Below, piece after piece: positions 1 through 10,615 of a stretch of DNA of 64,000 bases. The translations under genes and the position numbers were made by a program. Position 1 is the first letter of the stretch. Each line of letters starts with the position of its first letter. The notes under the pieces are model-generated. The model made no database searches, was not told where the DNA came from, and saw only the letters and a list, made by a program, of their open reading frames with translations. This DNA comes from Rhizobium sp. S152 (GTDB lineage: Bacteria; Pseudomonadota; Alphaproteobacteria; Rhizobiales; Rhizobiaceae): the NCBI RefSeq assembly GCF_030380735.1, contig NZ_JAUDRZ010000009.1, positions 62,001 through 126,000 on the forward strand. Direction: 5' to 3'.

Positions 1-226
1 CTATCTCGACCAGGTGGTCGAGACGGCAGGCTTCGCCAACATGGCCGGCTTCAACGACGATACGCGCGCACTGCTCTCTATCCCCGCCCGTCACGATGTC
101 TGGCGCCGCGAGGTCTGCGGCTTCCTGGCGACGCTGGCGGCTGAGCACCGGATCTCGCGCAAAGATGCGGCAAACGCCGCCGCCGACCTCTCCTACGGCA
201 ACGCCAAGAAGGCCTACAAGCTGTGA
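1..226 (+). CDS. uxaC: Glucuronate isomerase, C-terminal end (partial)
   Basis: The frame is open from the left edge to a TGA at 224-226, so only about the last 74 residues are present. The end contains the stretch FNDDTRALLSIPARHDVW followed by RREVCGFLA, a pattern I associate with the C-terminus of bacterial UxaC (D-glucuronate/D-galacturonate to D-fructuronate/D-tagaturonate). The downstream gene is the fructuronate/mannonate oxidoreductase that would take its product, and the two overlap by 4 bases (GTGA), so they are translationally coupled. The catalytic and metal-binding part lies outside the window, so the call rests on C-terminal resemblance plus context. Confidence 0.8.
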   Translation, partial: YLDQVVETAGFANMAGFNDDTRALLSIPARHDVWRREVCGFLATLAAEHRISRKDAANAAADLSYGNAKKAYKL

Positions 227-1677
227 GCGAACGACTGAAGAGCCTGACTGGCCTCGCGGCAACCGCCAGGCTGCCTGCTTTTGATCGCACGGCGCTGAAT
301 CCGGGAATCCTGCATCTTGGCCCCGGCGCCTTCTTTCGCGCCCACGTCGCGCCCTATACCGATGCGGCGCTGGCGCTTGCCGGTGGAGATTGGGGGATCG
401 AGGTGGCAAGCCTGCGCACCGCCGATGTCGCCGATCACCTCAATGAGCAGAACGGCCTCTACACGATGCTGGTGCGCGACACGGAAGGCACTGTCGCGCA
501 TGTCATGGGGCCAATCCTCAAGGCGCATGTCGCCACCCGCAACCCGAGTGAGCTGCTGGCGCGGCTCGAAGACCCCGCCATCCGCATCGTCAGCCTGACC
601 GTGACGGAGAAGGCTTATGGCTTCGATGCCGCCACCGGCGGTCTGGATCTCCAGCATGCGGATATTGCCGCCGACCTCGCAAACCGCCACGCGCCCCGCG
701 GCGTCATCGGCTATCTCATCGAGGGCCTCGCCCGGCGCCGTGCCAAGGGTATCGCGCCGTTCACCCCTCTCAGCTGCGACAACCTGCCAAGCAACGGCGC
801 GGTGCTCAAGCGCCTCGTCCTCGATTTCTCCGGCCGTGTCGATCCCGAGCTCAGAGCGTGGATCGAGGAGAACGTTCCGTTCCCCTCGACCATGGTCGAC
901 CGCATCACGCCCGCCAGCACCGACGCCACGTATCGCGACGCCGAGGTACTGACCGGCCGTGTCGATCTCGCCGCGATCGAGACAGAACCCTTCACCCAAT
1001 GGGTCATCGAGGACCGTTTCGCAAATGGCCGCCCCGCCTGGGAAAAGGCCGGCGCGCTGATGGTCGAGGATGTCTCTGCCTATGAGAAGATGAAACTGCG
1101 CATGCTGAACGGCGCGCATTCGCTGCTCGCCTATCTCGGTTACATCGGCGGCTATGAATTCATCCGCGACGTCATGGACGACGCAGGCTTAGCCGCCCTT
1201 GCCCGCCGCCACATGAACGCCGCCGCAGCCACGCTCGGTCCGGTCCCAGGCATCGATCTGGAAGTCTATGCCGACGAATTGATAGCGCGCTTTGCAAACA
1301 AGGCGATCGCCCACCGCACCTACCAGATCGCCATGGACGGCACCCAGAAGCTGCCGCAGCGCCTGCTGGAGCCGGCCACGGAAGCACTGGCCGATGGTAG
1401 CAAGGCCGAAACCTACGCCATCGCCGTCGCCGCCTGGATGCGTTATGCGCTCGGCATCGATCGCAACGGCAAGAGCTACGAACTACGCGACCCTCGCGCC
1501 GCCGAAATCGTGGAAAGACTGGCCGATATTCCTCGCAACGGTGACGCCGTCTCGCTCGCCCTCTTCTCCCTGCCCGGCCTTTTCCCCGCCGCGCTGACGG
1601 AAAACCTAGCCTGGACCGAGGATGTGGCGAACAAGCTGGAAATCCTCATCCAGGACAACAAGCTGCCGCTGTTTTGA
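223..1677 (+). CDS. uxuB: Mannitol dehydrogenase family, D-mannonate oxidoreductase (fructuronate reductase)
   Basis: A 484-residue protein with the two-domain layout of the polyol long-chain dehydrogenases. The N-terminal Rossmann segment HLGPGAFFRAH is at residues 31-41. The catalytic signature K-x4-N-x2-H is intact at K291, N296 and H299, in the same spacing as Pseudomonas mannitol dehydrogenase. It probably reduces D-fructuronate to D-mannonate with NADH in the cytoplasm, because it directly follows uxaC. The GTG start overlaps the uxaC stop. Substrate (fructuronate, tagaturonate or mannitol) cannot be decided from sequence alone; the uxaC pairing favours fructuronate. Confidence 0.87.
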   Translation: MSERLKSLTGLAATARLPAFDRTALNPGILHLGPGAFFRAHVAPYTDAALALAGGDWGIEVASLRTADVADHLNEQNGLYTMLVRDTEGTVAHVMGPILKAHVATRNPSELLARLEDPAIRIVSLTVTEKAYGFDAATGGLDLQHADIAADLANRHAPRGVIGYLIEGLARRRAKGIAPFTPLSCDNLPSNGAVLKRLVLDFSGRVDPELRAWIEENVPFPSTMVDRITPASTDATYRDAEVLTGRVDLAAIETEPFTQWVIEDRFANGRPAWEKAGALMVEDVSAYEKMKLRMLNGAHSLLAYLGYIGGYEFIRDVMDDAGLAALARRHMNAAAATLGPVPGIDLEVYADELIARFANKAIAHRTYQIAMDGTQKLPQRLLEPATEALADGSKAETYAIAVAAWMRYALGIDRNGKSYELRDPRAAEIVERLADIPRNGDAVSLALFSLPGLFPAALTENLAWTEDVANKLEILIQDNKLPLF

Positions 1678-1695
1678 TGGGGGCGGGGAAGGCGA

Positions 1696-4146
1696 TCAGG
1701 CCTTTACCCTCGCCATGTCGGGATCGTAGAGCGGCTTCAAGGACACCTTGCACGGCACGCGCATGCGGGCGACATCAAGCTCGTAGACGCCTGAAAGCAC
1801 GAAATCCTCCGTGACCCCCTCGGCGTTGCGAACATAGCCGTAGCCGATGGCCTTGCCGACGGTGTGGCCGAAGCCGCCGCTCGATAGCCAGCCGACGCGC
1901 TTGCCGTCGCGGTAGATCGTCTCTCGACCAAGCAGCACGATATCCGGGTCGTCAGGCACGAAGCAGGCGAGCATCTTTTTCACGCCTGAGACAAGCTGCC
2001 GCTCGATCGCCTCGCGGCCACGAAACGGCGTGGTCTTCCTGGTCTTCACCGCCCAGCCGAGCCCCGCTTCGATGGGCGTATGATCAGGCCCGATATCCGA
2101 GCCCCAGGCGCGATATCCCTTCTCTAGCCGGCAGCTCTCGATCGCGCGGTAGCCGGCATTGACGAGATGAAACGCATTTCCGGCCGCCATCAGTGCGTCG
2201 TAGACGGTGGTAACGTATTCGATCGGCACATGCAGCTCGTAGCCGAGCTCCCCGACATAGGTGATGCGCAACGCCCGCGCCGGGCAGCCCGCGATGCCTA
2301 CGGTTTTCACACGCCCGAAGGCGAAGGCGGCGTTGGAGACGTCGCTTGATGTCACTGCCTCCAGCACCGCGCGCGCATTCGGCCCCATCAGCGAAAGCAC
2401 CGAATAGGCCGAGGTCACGTCGATGAGTTCCGCGTGCATATCATCAGGAATATTGCGTGCGATCCAGTCGAAGTCATGCGTGGCAAAACCGGTGCCGGTG
2501 ACGATGTAATATTCGTCCTCGGCAATGCGGGCGCAGGTGAGATCGCACTCGATACCGCCCTTGTCGTTCAGCATCTGCGTGTAGACGAGCGAGCCCACCG
2601 GCTTGGCGACGTCATTGGCTGCGATCCAGGAGAGTGCCGCTTCCGCGTCGCGGCCCTTCAGCGTGAACTTGGCGAACGATGTCTGGTCGAAGATGACGGC
2701 TGCCTCGCGCACCGCTCTGTGCTCGCGACCCACCGCCTCGAACCAGTTCTGCCTCTCGTAGCTGTAGACGTCCTTCGGCTCCTCGTTGGCGAAGAGGTCG
2801 GCGAACCAGTTCGGCCGCTCCCAGCCGAGCTTCTCGCCGAAGCAGGCGCCCTGCGCCTTCAGCCGGTCGTAGAGCGGCGACTTGCGGCAGGGGCGGCCGC
2901 TGGAATACTCCTCGAAAGGAAAGGCCAGCGTGTAGTGCTTGCCATAGGCCTCCAGCGTGCGGGTGCGCACCCAGTCCGTATCGAAATGCGGGCGGCCGAA
3001 GCGGCGGATATCGACAGGCCAGAGATCGTAGGGCGGCTCGCCCTTCGCCACCCACTCGGCGAGTGCCATGCCCGCGCCGCCGGCCGACGCGATGCCGAAG
3101 GCGTTGAAGCCGGCGCCGACGAAGAAGTTCTTGAGTTCCGGCGCTTCGCCGAGAATGAAGTTACCATCGGGCGTAAAGCTCTCCGGCCCGTTCAACAGCT
3201 GCTTGACGCCGACATTTTCAAGCGCCGGCACGCGGCCAAGGGCCTGCTCCATGATCTGCTCGAAATGGTCGAAATTGCTGTCGAGCAGCGTGTAGTGGAA
3301 GCCCTCGGGAATGCCCGATGTCGCCCAGGGGATCGGGTTCGGCTCGTAGCCGCCCATCACGATGCCGCCCACCTCTTCCTTGTAATAGGTCAGTCGGTCT
3401 GGATCGCGCAACGTTGGCAGGTTGGATGGCACGCCGAAGGATTCGGTGATGATGTACTGGTGCTCGACCGAGACCAGCGGCACGTTGACGCCAAAGCGCG
3501 CCGCGAAATTGCGTGTCCATTGCCCGGCGCAGACGACGACACACTCGCATTCGATGCGGCCGTGCTCGGTGATCACGGCGCGGATACTCCCCTTGTCGAT
3601 CTCTAGGTCGATCACCTCGGTATCCTCGAAGATCGAGACGCCCGCCATGCGCGCGCCCTTGGCTAGCGCCTGCGTGATGTCGGAGGGATTGGCTTGGCCG
3701 TCGGTCGGCAGGTAAGCAGCGCCGATCAGGTCGTCTGTTGTCATCAGTGGCCAGAGGTCGAAGGCTTCCTGCGGCGTCAGAAGCTGCATGTCGAGCCCGA
3801 AGGACTGCGCCGTGGTCGCCTGCCGCTTCACCTCCGTCCAGCGCTCCTCGTTGCAGGCGAGCCGCAAGCCGCCATTCATCTTCCAGCCGGTGCCTAGCCC
3901 GGTCTCGGCCTCCAGCCGCTTGTAGAGATCGACGGAATAGCCGAGCAGCTGGGTGATATTGGCGCTGGTCCTGAGCTGGCCGACGAGCCCCGCGGCATGG
4001 AAGGTCGTGCCTGATGTCAGCTTCTTGCGCTCCAAGAGCACGGTATCGGTCCAGCCGAGCTTGCCGAGATGATAGGCCGTCGAGCAGCCGATGATGCCGC
4101 CGCCGATGACGACAACCTTGGCGGTCTTGGGCAATTCCTTCGTCAT
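1696..4146 (-). CDS. FAD-dependent oxidoreductase with GcvT domain (dimethylglycine/sarcosine dehydrogenase type)
   Basis: An 816-residue protein. The N-terminal half is a DAO-type FAD domain with dinucleotide motif VVIGGGIIG at about residues 12-20, followed by HAAGLVGQLR, typical of the dimethylglycine/sarcosine dehydrogenase group. The C-terminal half (roughly residues 430-810) is a GcvT/aminomethyltransferase-like domain that in this family binds tetrahydrofolate and captures the one-carbon unit from N-demethylation. The start ATG at 4146 lies one base after the upstream TGA, and longer in-frame starts run through the kinase gene in the wrong frame. It is the last gene of a seven-gene operon. 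The true substrate is unknown: an N-methylated amine or amino acid is the family expectation. Confidence 0.83.
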   Translation of the reverse strand: MTKELPKTAKVVVIGGGIIGCSTAYHLGKLGWTDTVLLERKKLTSGTTFHAAGLVGQLRTSANITQLLGYSVDLYKRLEAETGLGTGWKMNGGLRLACNEERWTEVKRQATTAQSFGLDMQLLTPQEAFDLWPLMTTDDLIGAAYLPTDGQANPSDITQALAKGARMAGVSIFEDTEVIDLEIDKGSIRAVITEHGRIECECVVVCAGQWTRNFAARFGVNVPLVSVEHQYIITESFGVPSNLPTLRDPDRLTYYKEEVGGIVMGGYEPNPIPWATSGIPEGFHYTLLDSNFDHFEQIMEQALGRVPALENVGVKQLLNGPESFTPDGNFILGEAPELKNFFVGAGFNAFGIASAGGAGMALAEWVAKGEPPYDLWPVDIRRFGRPHFDTDWVRTRTLEAYGKHYTLAFPFEEYSSGRPCRKSPLYDRLKAQGACFGEKLGWERPNWFADLFANEEPKDVYSYERQNWFEAVGREHRAVREAAVIFDQTSFAKFTLKGRDAEAALSWIAANDVAKPVGSLVYTQMLNDKGGIECDLTCARIAEDEYYIVTGTGFATHDFDWIARNIPDDMHAELIDVTSAYSVLSLMGPNARAVLEAVTSSDVSNAAFAFGRVKTVGIAGCPARALRITYVGELGYELHVPIEYVTTVYDALMAAGNAFHLVNAGYRAIESCRLEKGYRAWGSDIGPDHTPIEAGLGWAVKTRKTTPFRGREAIERQLVSGVKKMLACFVPDDPDIVLLGRETIYRDGKRVGWLSSGGFGHTVGKAIGYGYVRNAEGVTEDFVLSGVYELDVARMRVPCKVSLKPLYDPDMARVKA

Positions 4147-4147
4147 G

Positions 4148-5017
4148 TCATTGATCCTGTTCGGCATAGGCGCGTTCGAAGCGCGCGCGGTTTTCGGCGG
4201 TATAGGCGGCGTAGTCGAAGTCGATGGTCGAATGGATTTCCGACACCATGCTCCACAGCATCTCACGCAACAGCGAGGCGCATTTCATCGCCCGGTAGCG
4301 TCGCCAGAGATCCGGCGTCAGCGGCGCCTGGTAATAGGCCTCAAGCATCGCCCGCTCGGCATCCTCGGAAAACTCGTTGTTGGAGGCGAGCCCGCCGAGA
4401 TCGAAGAGTGGCGTGTTGAAGCCGGCATAGTCCCAGTCGATCAACCAGAGCCTTTTGCCGTCGTCGAGAAAGTTGGCGGCCAGCATGTCGTTATGGCCAA
4501 AGGCGATCTCGAACGGCCCGGCCGCCTGCTCCAGCCGCTCCGCCCTCGCGAGGAGATCAGAAAACAGCTGATGATACGGGCTGCCGGCGGCATCGAGCGT
4601 CGCGATATAGTCGCGCACCACGTGAAACACCCAGAATATCGTGGCCGTGCCGCGAAATTCGCGTGCGATATCGTGATGACAGGCGCGCACCAGAGGAATC
4701 ACGCGCTCTAGCGTCCCGGTGTCGCGCAGATCGTCCGGTGTCAGCGCTCTTGAATCGACATAATCGAGCACCAGCACGCCCGGCGCATGATGGATCACAG
4801 CAGGCGAAAGCCCGGCCGCATGCGCCGCCTTGCTTGCCGCCAGTTCGTTCGATCGGCTGATGTGGTGGACGGGGATGTCGTCGCCGAGCCGCACGACCCG
4901 CTTCACCGTGCCGTCGCGAACCAGATAGTTGCGGTTGGTGATGCCTCCCGTGATCGCCGAGATATCGATCGGACCATTCCATATGCCAAGCGCATGTATC
5001 CGGTCTTCAGGCGTCAC
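4148..5017 (-). CDS. Choline-kinase-like / APH-family small-molecule phosphotransferase
   Basis: About 289 residues. The ATP-binding loop GGITNRNYLVRDG near the N-terminus is the LicA/choline kinase form. The Brenner motif GHNDMLAANF and the metal-binding LIDWDYAG complete an intact APH/choline kinase active site. It is expected to phosphorylate a small hydroxylated amine such as choline or a related alcohol in the cytoplasm. The GTG at 5017 was chosen because GAGGGGGA lies just upstream; a longer GTG start at 5101 would overlap the ATPase gene by 20 bases. It sits between the transporter ATPase and the FAD/GcvT dehydrogenase, which suggests it phosphorylates the imported compound or an intermediate. 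Confidence 0.8.
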   Translation of the reverse strand: MTPEDRIHALGIWNGPIDISAITGGITNRNYLVRDGTVKRVVRLGDDIPVHHISRSNELAASKAAHAAGLSPAVIHHAPGVLVLDYVDSRALTPDDLRDTGTLERVIPLVRACHHDIAREFRGTATIFWVFHVVRDYIATLDAAGSPYHQLFSDLLARAERLEQAAGPFEIAFGHNDMLAANFLDDGKRLWLIDWDYAGFNTPLFDLGGLASNNEFSEDAERAMLEAYYQAPLTPDLWRRYRAMKCASLLREMLWSMVSEIHSTIDFDYAAYTAENRARFERAYAEQDQ

Positions 5018-5081
5018 GCTGTCCCCCTCGCGGCCTATCCTATTGAAATCTTGGCGAGAAGGCTGCGGGCTGTCAAGCGGG

Positions 5082-6161
<1,080 letters not shown>

Positions 6162-6184
6162 CGTCAAAAATCCTTCCTGGTCCC

Positions 6185-7258
6185 TTATTTCGTTTTGGCA
6201 CGCCAGTCGGCGTATTTGGGGCTGTCCGCTCCGATCGGCAGCGCAATGTCCTGGCCGCTGTCGGAGGATTGGTAGATAGCGGTCACCAGTTCCAGCGCGC
6301 GCCGCGCATCCCTTGTCGTGACCGGCAGCGGGCCGTTGCCGCTCAGATAGGCGTGAAAATGCTCCATCTGCGTCGTGAAGCGCGGCGCCACGGGCTGCCA
6401 GTCGCCGATGACGGCATCGATTTTGCGCTGGATATCGTCATTGGCGGCGATGATCTTCCACGGATCCTTGCCTGGCGAGTACGGTTCGTGGTTGCTTTCG
6501 AAGGTCACATTCTCGAAGTGCAGTCGCAGGCGGCTGATCTGCTCCTGCGAACCGAGCGTGCAGGACAGCGACACGAAGGCGCCGTTCTCCATGGCGAGGC
6601 TCGCCGACGCGCAATCCTCGACCTCGATCTCGTTGACGCGGGTGGAGACGCGCCCGAAGACCTTCGAAACCGGCCCCATCAGGTGCAGCAGCATGTCGTG
6701 CAAGTGCAGCGCATGCGTTACCAGAACGCCGCCAAGCTCGGTCGCCCATTTGCCGCGCCACGGCACGGCGTAGTAGTCGGGTGTGCGCAGCCAGAAGGTC
6801 TCGACCGAACCCATATAGGGCTTGCCGGCGATGCCGGCCTCGATGATGCGCTTCGCCTTCTCGATGCCGTCGCCGTAGCGATACTGGAAGATCGGCATCA
6901 GCACGCCGCGCGCGGTCTTCTCCGCCTCCATGATGGTGTCGACGCCGGATAGCGACCCCGTTAGCGGCTTTTCGCAGATCACGTGCTTGCCCGATGCCAG
7001 CGCCGCGACGACCTGCTCGAGATGAATGCCGGGCGGCGTGCAGATATCGACGATGTCGATGCTGTCGTCTGCCAAGACCTCCGCGAAGGACGTCGTGCGC
7101 CTGGCGATGTCGAATTCGTCGCCGACCTCGCGCAGGCGTTCCTCGTTCAGGTCGCAGATCGTCACGACCTTGAACTTGTCGGGATGCGGCAGGTAGCCTT
7201 CGACGATGTGGGATCGGCCGATGCCGCAGCCGACGATCGCAACTGTCTTGATACTCAT
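6185..7258 (-). CDS. Gfo/Idh/MocA family NAD(P)-dependent oxidoreductase
   Basis: A 357-residue dehydrogenase with N-terminal Rossmann motif VGCGIGRSH at about residues 9-17 and the family hallmark EKPL at 96-99, followed by the alpha/beta substrate domain. Members oxidise or reduce sugars, inositols and sugar acids using NAD(P). It lies between permease and ATPase genes, 21 bases after the former and 23 before the latter, so it probably carries out the first oxidation of the imported compound. Substrate is not predictable from the visible motifs. Confidence 0.87.
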   Translation of the reverse strand: MSIKTVAIVGCGIGRSHIVEGYLPHPDKFKVVTICDLNEERLREVGDEFDIARRTTSFAEVLADDSIDIVDICTPPGIHLEQVVAALASGKHVICEKPLTGSLSGVDTIMEAEKTARGVLMPIFQYRYGDGIEKAKRIIEAGIAGKPYMGSVETFWLRTPDYYAVPWRGKWATELGGVLVTHALHLHDMLLHLMGPVSKVFGRVSTRVNEIEVEDCASASLAMENGAFVSLSCTLGSQEQISRLRLHFENVTFESNHEPYSPGKDPWKIIAANDDIQRKIDAVIGDWQPVAPRFTTQMEHFHAYLSGNGPLPVTTRDARRALELVTAIYQSSDSGQDIALPIGADSPKYADWRAKTK

Positions 7259-7279
7259 CGATCTATATCCGTAACTGCA

Positions 7280-8164
7280 TCAGCGCTTCATGCCCGTCGT
7301 GGCGATGCCGTCGATCAGCAGCCGCTGGAAGAACAGGAAGAACAGGAACACGGGCACCAGCGTCAGCGTCGACATGGCGAACAGGCCACCCCAGTCCGAG
7401 GCGCTGGTCGAATCGACGAAGGTGCGCAGGCCGAGCTGGATCGTGTAGGTGTTCATGTCGTTGAGGTAGATCAGCGGCCCGAAGAAGTCGTCCCAGGTCC
7501 AGATGAAGGAGAAGATTGCGGCGGTCGCCAGCACCGGAAGCGATAGCGGCAGCATGATCTTCCAGTAGATGCGCCATGGGCTGCAGCCATCCATCATCGC
7601 TGCTTCGTCGAGCTCGCGGGGGATGCCGCGAAAGAACTGCACCATCAGGAAGATGAAGAAGGCGTCGCTGGCGAGGAACTTCGGCACGACCAGCGGCAGG
7701 ATGGTGTTCACCCAGCCGAGGTTGAGGAACAGCACGTATTGCGGGATCAGCGTCACGTGATACGGGATCATCAGCGTTCCGAGCATGATCGCGAACCAGA
7801 AGTTCCGGCCGGCGAAGTTCAGCCGCGCGAAGGCGTAGGCCGCCAACGAACAGGCAACAACGTTCCCGATCACGGTCAGCACTGAAATGACCAGCGAGTT
7901 CCAGAAGAACCGCCCGAAGCTGATGTCGAGCCCGACCCAGCCGCGCACATAGGACGAGAAGTCGATCGACGACGGAATGAGCGAGGTCGAGGAGAATATC
8001 TCGTTCTCCGGCCGTACCGATGCCGAAACCATCCACAAGAGCGGATAGAGCATCAGCAGTGAGCCGAGGATCAGCAGCGTATGCACGATGACCGATGCCG
8101 GCCGGCTGCGCTTGGTGATGTCGGATGGCGGTGCCGCGACCGCAGTTGTGATCCCGTTAGTCAT
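7280..8164 (-). CDS. Carbohydrate ABC transporter permease (MalG/UgpE type)
   Basis: A 294-residue inner-membrane protein with about six predicted hydrophobic helices. The cytoplasmic EAA loop is present as DEAAMMDGCSPWRIYWKIMLP, which docks to the ATPase. The first helix begins around residue 25 (VIVHTLLILGSLLMLYPLLW). It overlaps the upstream permease gene by 8 bases, which is typical of co-translated permease pairs. It forms the channel with that permease and the ATPase at 5082-6161. Confidence 0.92.
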   Translation of the reverse strand: MTNGITTAVAAPPSDITKRSRPASVIVHTLLILGSLLMLYPLLWMVSASVRPENEIFSSTSLIPSSIDFSSYVRGWVGLDISFGRFFWNSLVISVLTVIGNVVACSLAAYAFARLNFAGRNFWFAIMLGTLMIPYHVTLIPQYVLFLNLGWVNTILPLVVPKFLASDAFFIFLMVQFFRGIPRELDEAAMMDGCSPWRIYWKIMLPLSLPVLATAAIFSFIWTWDDFFGPLIYLNDMNTYTIQLGLRTFVDSTSASDWGGLFAMSTLTLVPVFLFFLFFQRLLIDGIATTGMKR

Positions 8165-9125
8165 CGTAGTGCACCCAGTAACGCGAGGTCAGGAACGAGA
8201 AGGCCGTGAAGACCGCGATGATCAGCACGAGAATCCAGGCGAGCGCCGAGGCGTAGCCCATACGGAAATTCCCGAATGCCTCCTGGTAGAGATAAAGCGT
8301 GTAGAACAGCGTCGAATTGATCGGGCCGCCGGTGCCGCCCGAGATGATGAAGGCCGGCGTGAACGCCTTGAAGGCATCGATCGTCTGCACGACGGCATTG
8401 AAGAAGATGACCGGCGTCAGAAGCGGCAGCGTGATCTTGTAGAACTGCCTGAACTTCGAGGCGCCGTCGAGGCTCGCCGCTTCGTACATATCGGTCGGTA
8501 TCTGCCTGAGGCCGGCCAGGAAGATGATCATTGGCGAGCCGAACTGCCAGACGCTGAGCGCTACCAGCGTATAGATCGAATAGTTCGGATGCGAGATCCA
8601 GCTCGGCCCCTGGATGCCGACCTGCGCGAGCGCGGCATTCACCAGGCCGTCACCGGCAAACAGCTGCCGCCAGAGCACGGCGATCGCCACGCTGCCGCCA
8701 AGCAGCGACGGCAGGTAGAAGATGGCGCGGTAGACGGGCAGGCCCCGCACCCCCTTGTTGAGCGCCATCGCCACCAGGAGCGCGAAGGTTAGCTTGAAGG
8801 GAACGGATAGCACCACATAGGTCAGCGTCACCTTCATCGCCGAAGCGAACTTCGGATCGGCGGTCGCGATGCGCACATAGTTGGCCGTACCCACCCAGCC
8901 CGGCGACCTCAGCATGTCGAAGTCGGTGAAGGATAGGTAGAGCGAGATCAGGGCCGGTCCGAGCGTCAGCCCGAAAAACCCGATCAACCAGGGAAGAAGG
9001 AACATGTAGCCGGGAGCATTGGCATTCCAAAGTCGGCGCCAACGGCTGTCGGCGACCGCTCCCTGATAATGTTCCACCGTCACGGCCCGGTCAGCCGTCG
9101 CGCGCATCGCATTGCTCATGTGCAT
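8157..9125 (-). CDS. Carbohydrate ABC transporter permease (MalF/UgpA type)
   Basis: About 322 residues with six hydrophobic segments and an EAA loop reading YEAASLDGASKFRQFYKITL. The first helix starts at APGYMFLLPWLIGFFG. The ATG at 9125 shares a base with the stop of the binding-protein gene (TGATG), consistent with coupling; an ATG two codons later at 9119 has better spacing from GCGAGG and is also possible. It is the partner of the permease at 7280-8164. Confidence 0.92.
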   Translation of the reverse strand: MHMSNAMRATADRAVTVEHYQGAVADSRWRRLWNANAPGYMFLLPWLIGFFGLTLGPALISLYLSFTDFDMLRSPGWVGTANYVRIATADPKFASAMKVTLTYVVLSVPFKLTFALLVAMALNKGVRGLPVYRAIFYLPSLLGGSVAIAVLWRQLFAGDGLVNAALAQVGIQGPSWISHPNYSIYTLVALSVWQFGSPMIIFLAGLRQIPTDMYEAASLDGASKFRQFYKITLPLLTPVIFFNAVVQTIDAFKAFTPAFIISGGTGGPINSTLFYTLYLYQEAFGNFRMGYASALAWILVLIIAVFTAFSFLTSRYWVHYDD

Positions 9126-10414
9126 CAACCTCGCGCGAGAATACGCGTGATCTCGTCGACAAGCTGCTTGCCGCCGTCGGCAGGCGTCATCTGCGCAAAG
9201 CCGACCTGCTCGGAAATGTTGCGCAAGGCCTGCTCGCCTTCACCCGCGCCCGATGGCGGCGGCGGCGGCAGCTTGCCCGCGAGATCACCAAGTCCGCTAA
9301 CATACTCGAGCGGGATCTTGCCGACGGCATCGAGCTTCGTGGCTACCACGTCCCGCATCGCCTTCGATTCCGGAATGCCGCGCTCGACGTCGAGCAATGC
9401 CGCGGCCTCGGGGTTCGTCACAAAGAAGTTGACGTAATCCACGGCCTGTTCGAGGGCTTTAGATTGCGCCGATACAGAGAAGAACATCGACGGCTTGCGG
9501 TAGTGGCCGCCCTTCGAATCCTTGGCGACGCGCATGTAGTTGGTAAGCGCGAGCTTGTCCTTGCTCATCTGCTGGTAGGCGACGAACTGGTTCGAATGTG
9601 CGTAGCCCGAAGCCGACTTGCCGAGCGTCACGGTGCTGGTATCGACGTCGTTCTTGTCCAGAGCCTGGATGTCGGCGGGCACGCAGGCGCCGGCTTCGCG
9701 GAACTTGTTCCACATCTCGAACCATTCCGAGGCTTCCTCGACGCCGAAGGCGATCTTGCCGTCGGCGGTGTAGAGTGCCTTGCCGCGCTGGCGCAGATAG
9801 TTCTCGAAGAGTGGTTCGGCCCCGCTGCCGTCGGCCATGCCGAACATCCCCTTACGCTTGCCGGCCTTGGTCAGTTCGGCGGCCATCTTGCCGAACTCTT
9901 CCCATGTGGTGGCCTGTGTTGGCAGGTCGATGCCCGCTTCCTGGAAAGCGGTGGTATTGATGACCGTCGCCGCGGAATTCGCGCCGAGGCTGACGCCGTA
10001 GAGGTGCCCGTTCACGCTGCCGCCCTCGACCTGAGCCGGGTCGAAATCGCTGAGGTTGAGCTTCGAAGGCATATAGGATTCGAGCGGGGCAAGAGCGCCG
10101 CGTCCGGCATATTCGACGATATAGCGATAATCCATCTGGATCACGTCGGGCGCATTCTTGCCTGCGACCTGTGTTGCCAGGCGCGGCCAGTAGTCGCCCC
10201 AACCGAGAAACTCGCCGGTGATCGAAACGCCGGAATTCTTGGCCTTGTAGAGCTCCGAGACCTTGTTCGTTCTGTCCGCGCGGGGCTGCGAGCCCCACCA
10301 GATCAGACGAAGGCGGCTGTCGGCGGCAAAAGCCGGTGCGCCACTCATTGCGGAAAGCGTGAGAAGCGAGGCCCCACCCGCCATGAAACCACGTCTGTTG
10401 ATGCTGAACGTCAT
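9125..10414 (-). CDS. Tat-exported extracellular solute-binding protein (family 1, carbohydrate)
   Basis: A 429-residue protein with a clear twin-arginine signal: INRRGFMAGG, a hydrophobic stretch, then a cleavage site around APAFA-ADS. The mature part begins LRLIWWGSQPRADRT and has the family 1 binding-protein fold. Start ATG at 10414 is fixed by GGAGGAGGAAAAACAG directly upstream. It is the first gene of the seven-gene operon. It is a full-length homologue, of the same length (429 residues), of the orphan binding protein at 16763-18052. Tat export implies folding before export, as for many rhizobial sugar-binding proteins. Confidence 0.92.
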   Translation of the reverse strand: MTFSINRRGFMAGGASLLTLSAMSGAPAFAADSRLRLIWWGSQPRADRTNKVSELYKAKNSGVSITGEFLGWGDYWPRLATQVAGKNAPDVIQMDYRYIVEYAGRGALAPLESYMPSKLNLSDFDPAQVEGGSVNGHLYGVSLGANSAATVINTTAFQEAGIDLPTQATTWEEFGKMAAELTKAGKRKGMFGMADGSGAEPLFENYLRQRGKALYTADGKIAFGVEEASEWFEMWNKFREAGACVPADIQALDKNDVDTSTVTLGKSASGYAHSNQFVAYQQMSKDKLALTNYMRVAKDSKGGHYRKPSMFFSVSAQSKALEQAVDYVNFFVTNPEAAALLDVERGIPESKAMRDVVATKLDAVGKIPLEYVSGLGDLAGKLPPPPPSGAGEGEQALRNISEQVGFAQMTPADGGKQLVDEITRILARG

Positions 10415-10477
10415 CTGTTTTTCCTCCTCCCTTGGGGAGCGCCTCCACACGCTCCTTGCTGGTTTCTCTTGCAACAA

Positions 10478-10493
10478 ATAACTAATTGGTTAC
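10478..10493 (-). promoter_or_regulatory. Putative TetR operator upstream of the transporter operon
   Basis: On the minus strand this reads GTAACCAATTAGTTAT, 63 bases before the binding-protein ATG. It matches 14 of 16 positions with the site at 11342-11357 ahead of the second Gfo/Idh/MocA gene. Both flank the TetR gene at 10616. The imperfect dyad (GTAAC...GTTA[C/T]) is typical of TetR-family operators. Binding is inferred. Confidence 0.65.
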
Positions 10494-10615
10494 AAGCTAT
10501 GGACAAGCATCGGGCCTGTCAAGCACTGTTGTCGTGGGCTCTGGATCGAATTCGTTTTTTACAATCTGTTCTCGACCGACTATGAGCGCAATGGGGGCAA
10601 AGGAAAGGGAAGCTG

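Noticed and set aside
2434..3606. A 390-codon plus-strand frame inside the FAD/GcvT gene
   Set aside because: Shadow of the minus-strand gene; composition rich in R, A, V and H typical of reversed codons, with no ribosome-binding site or motif.
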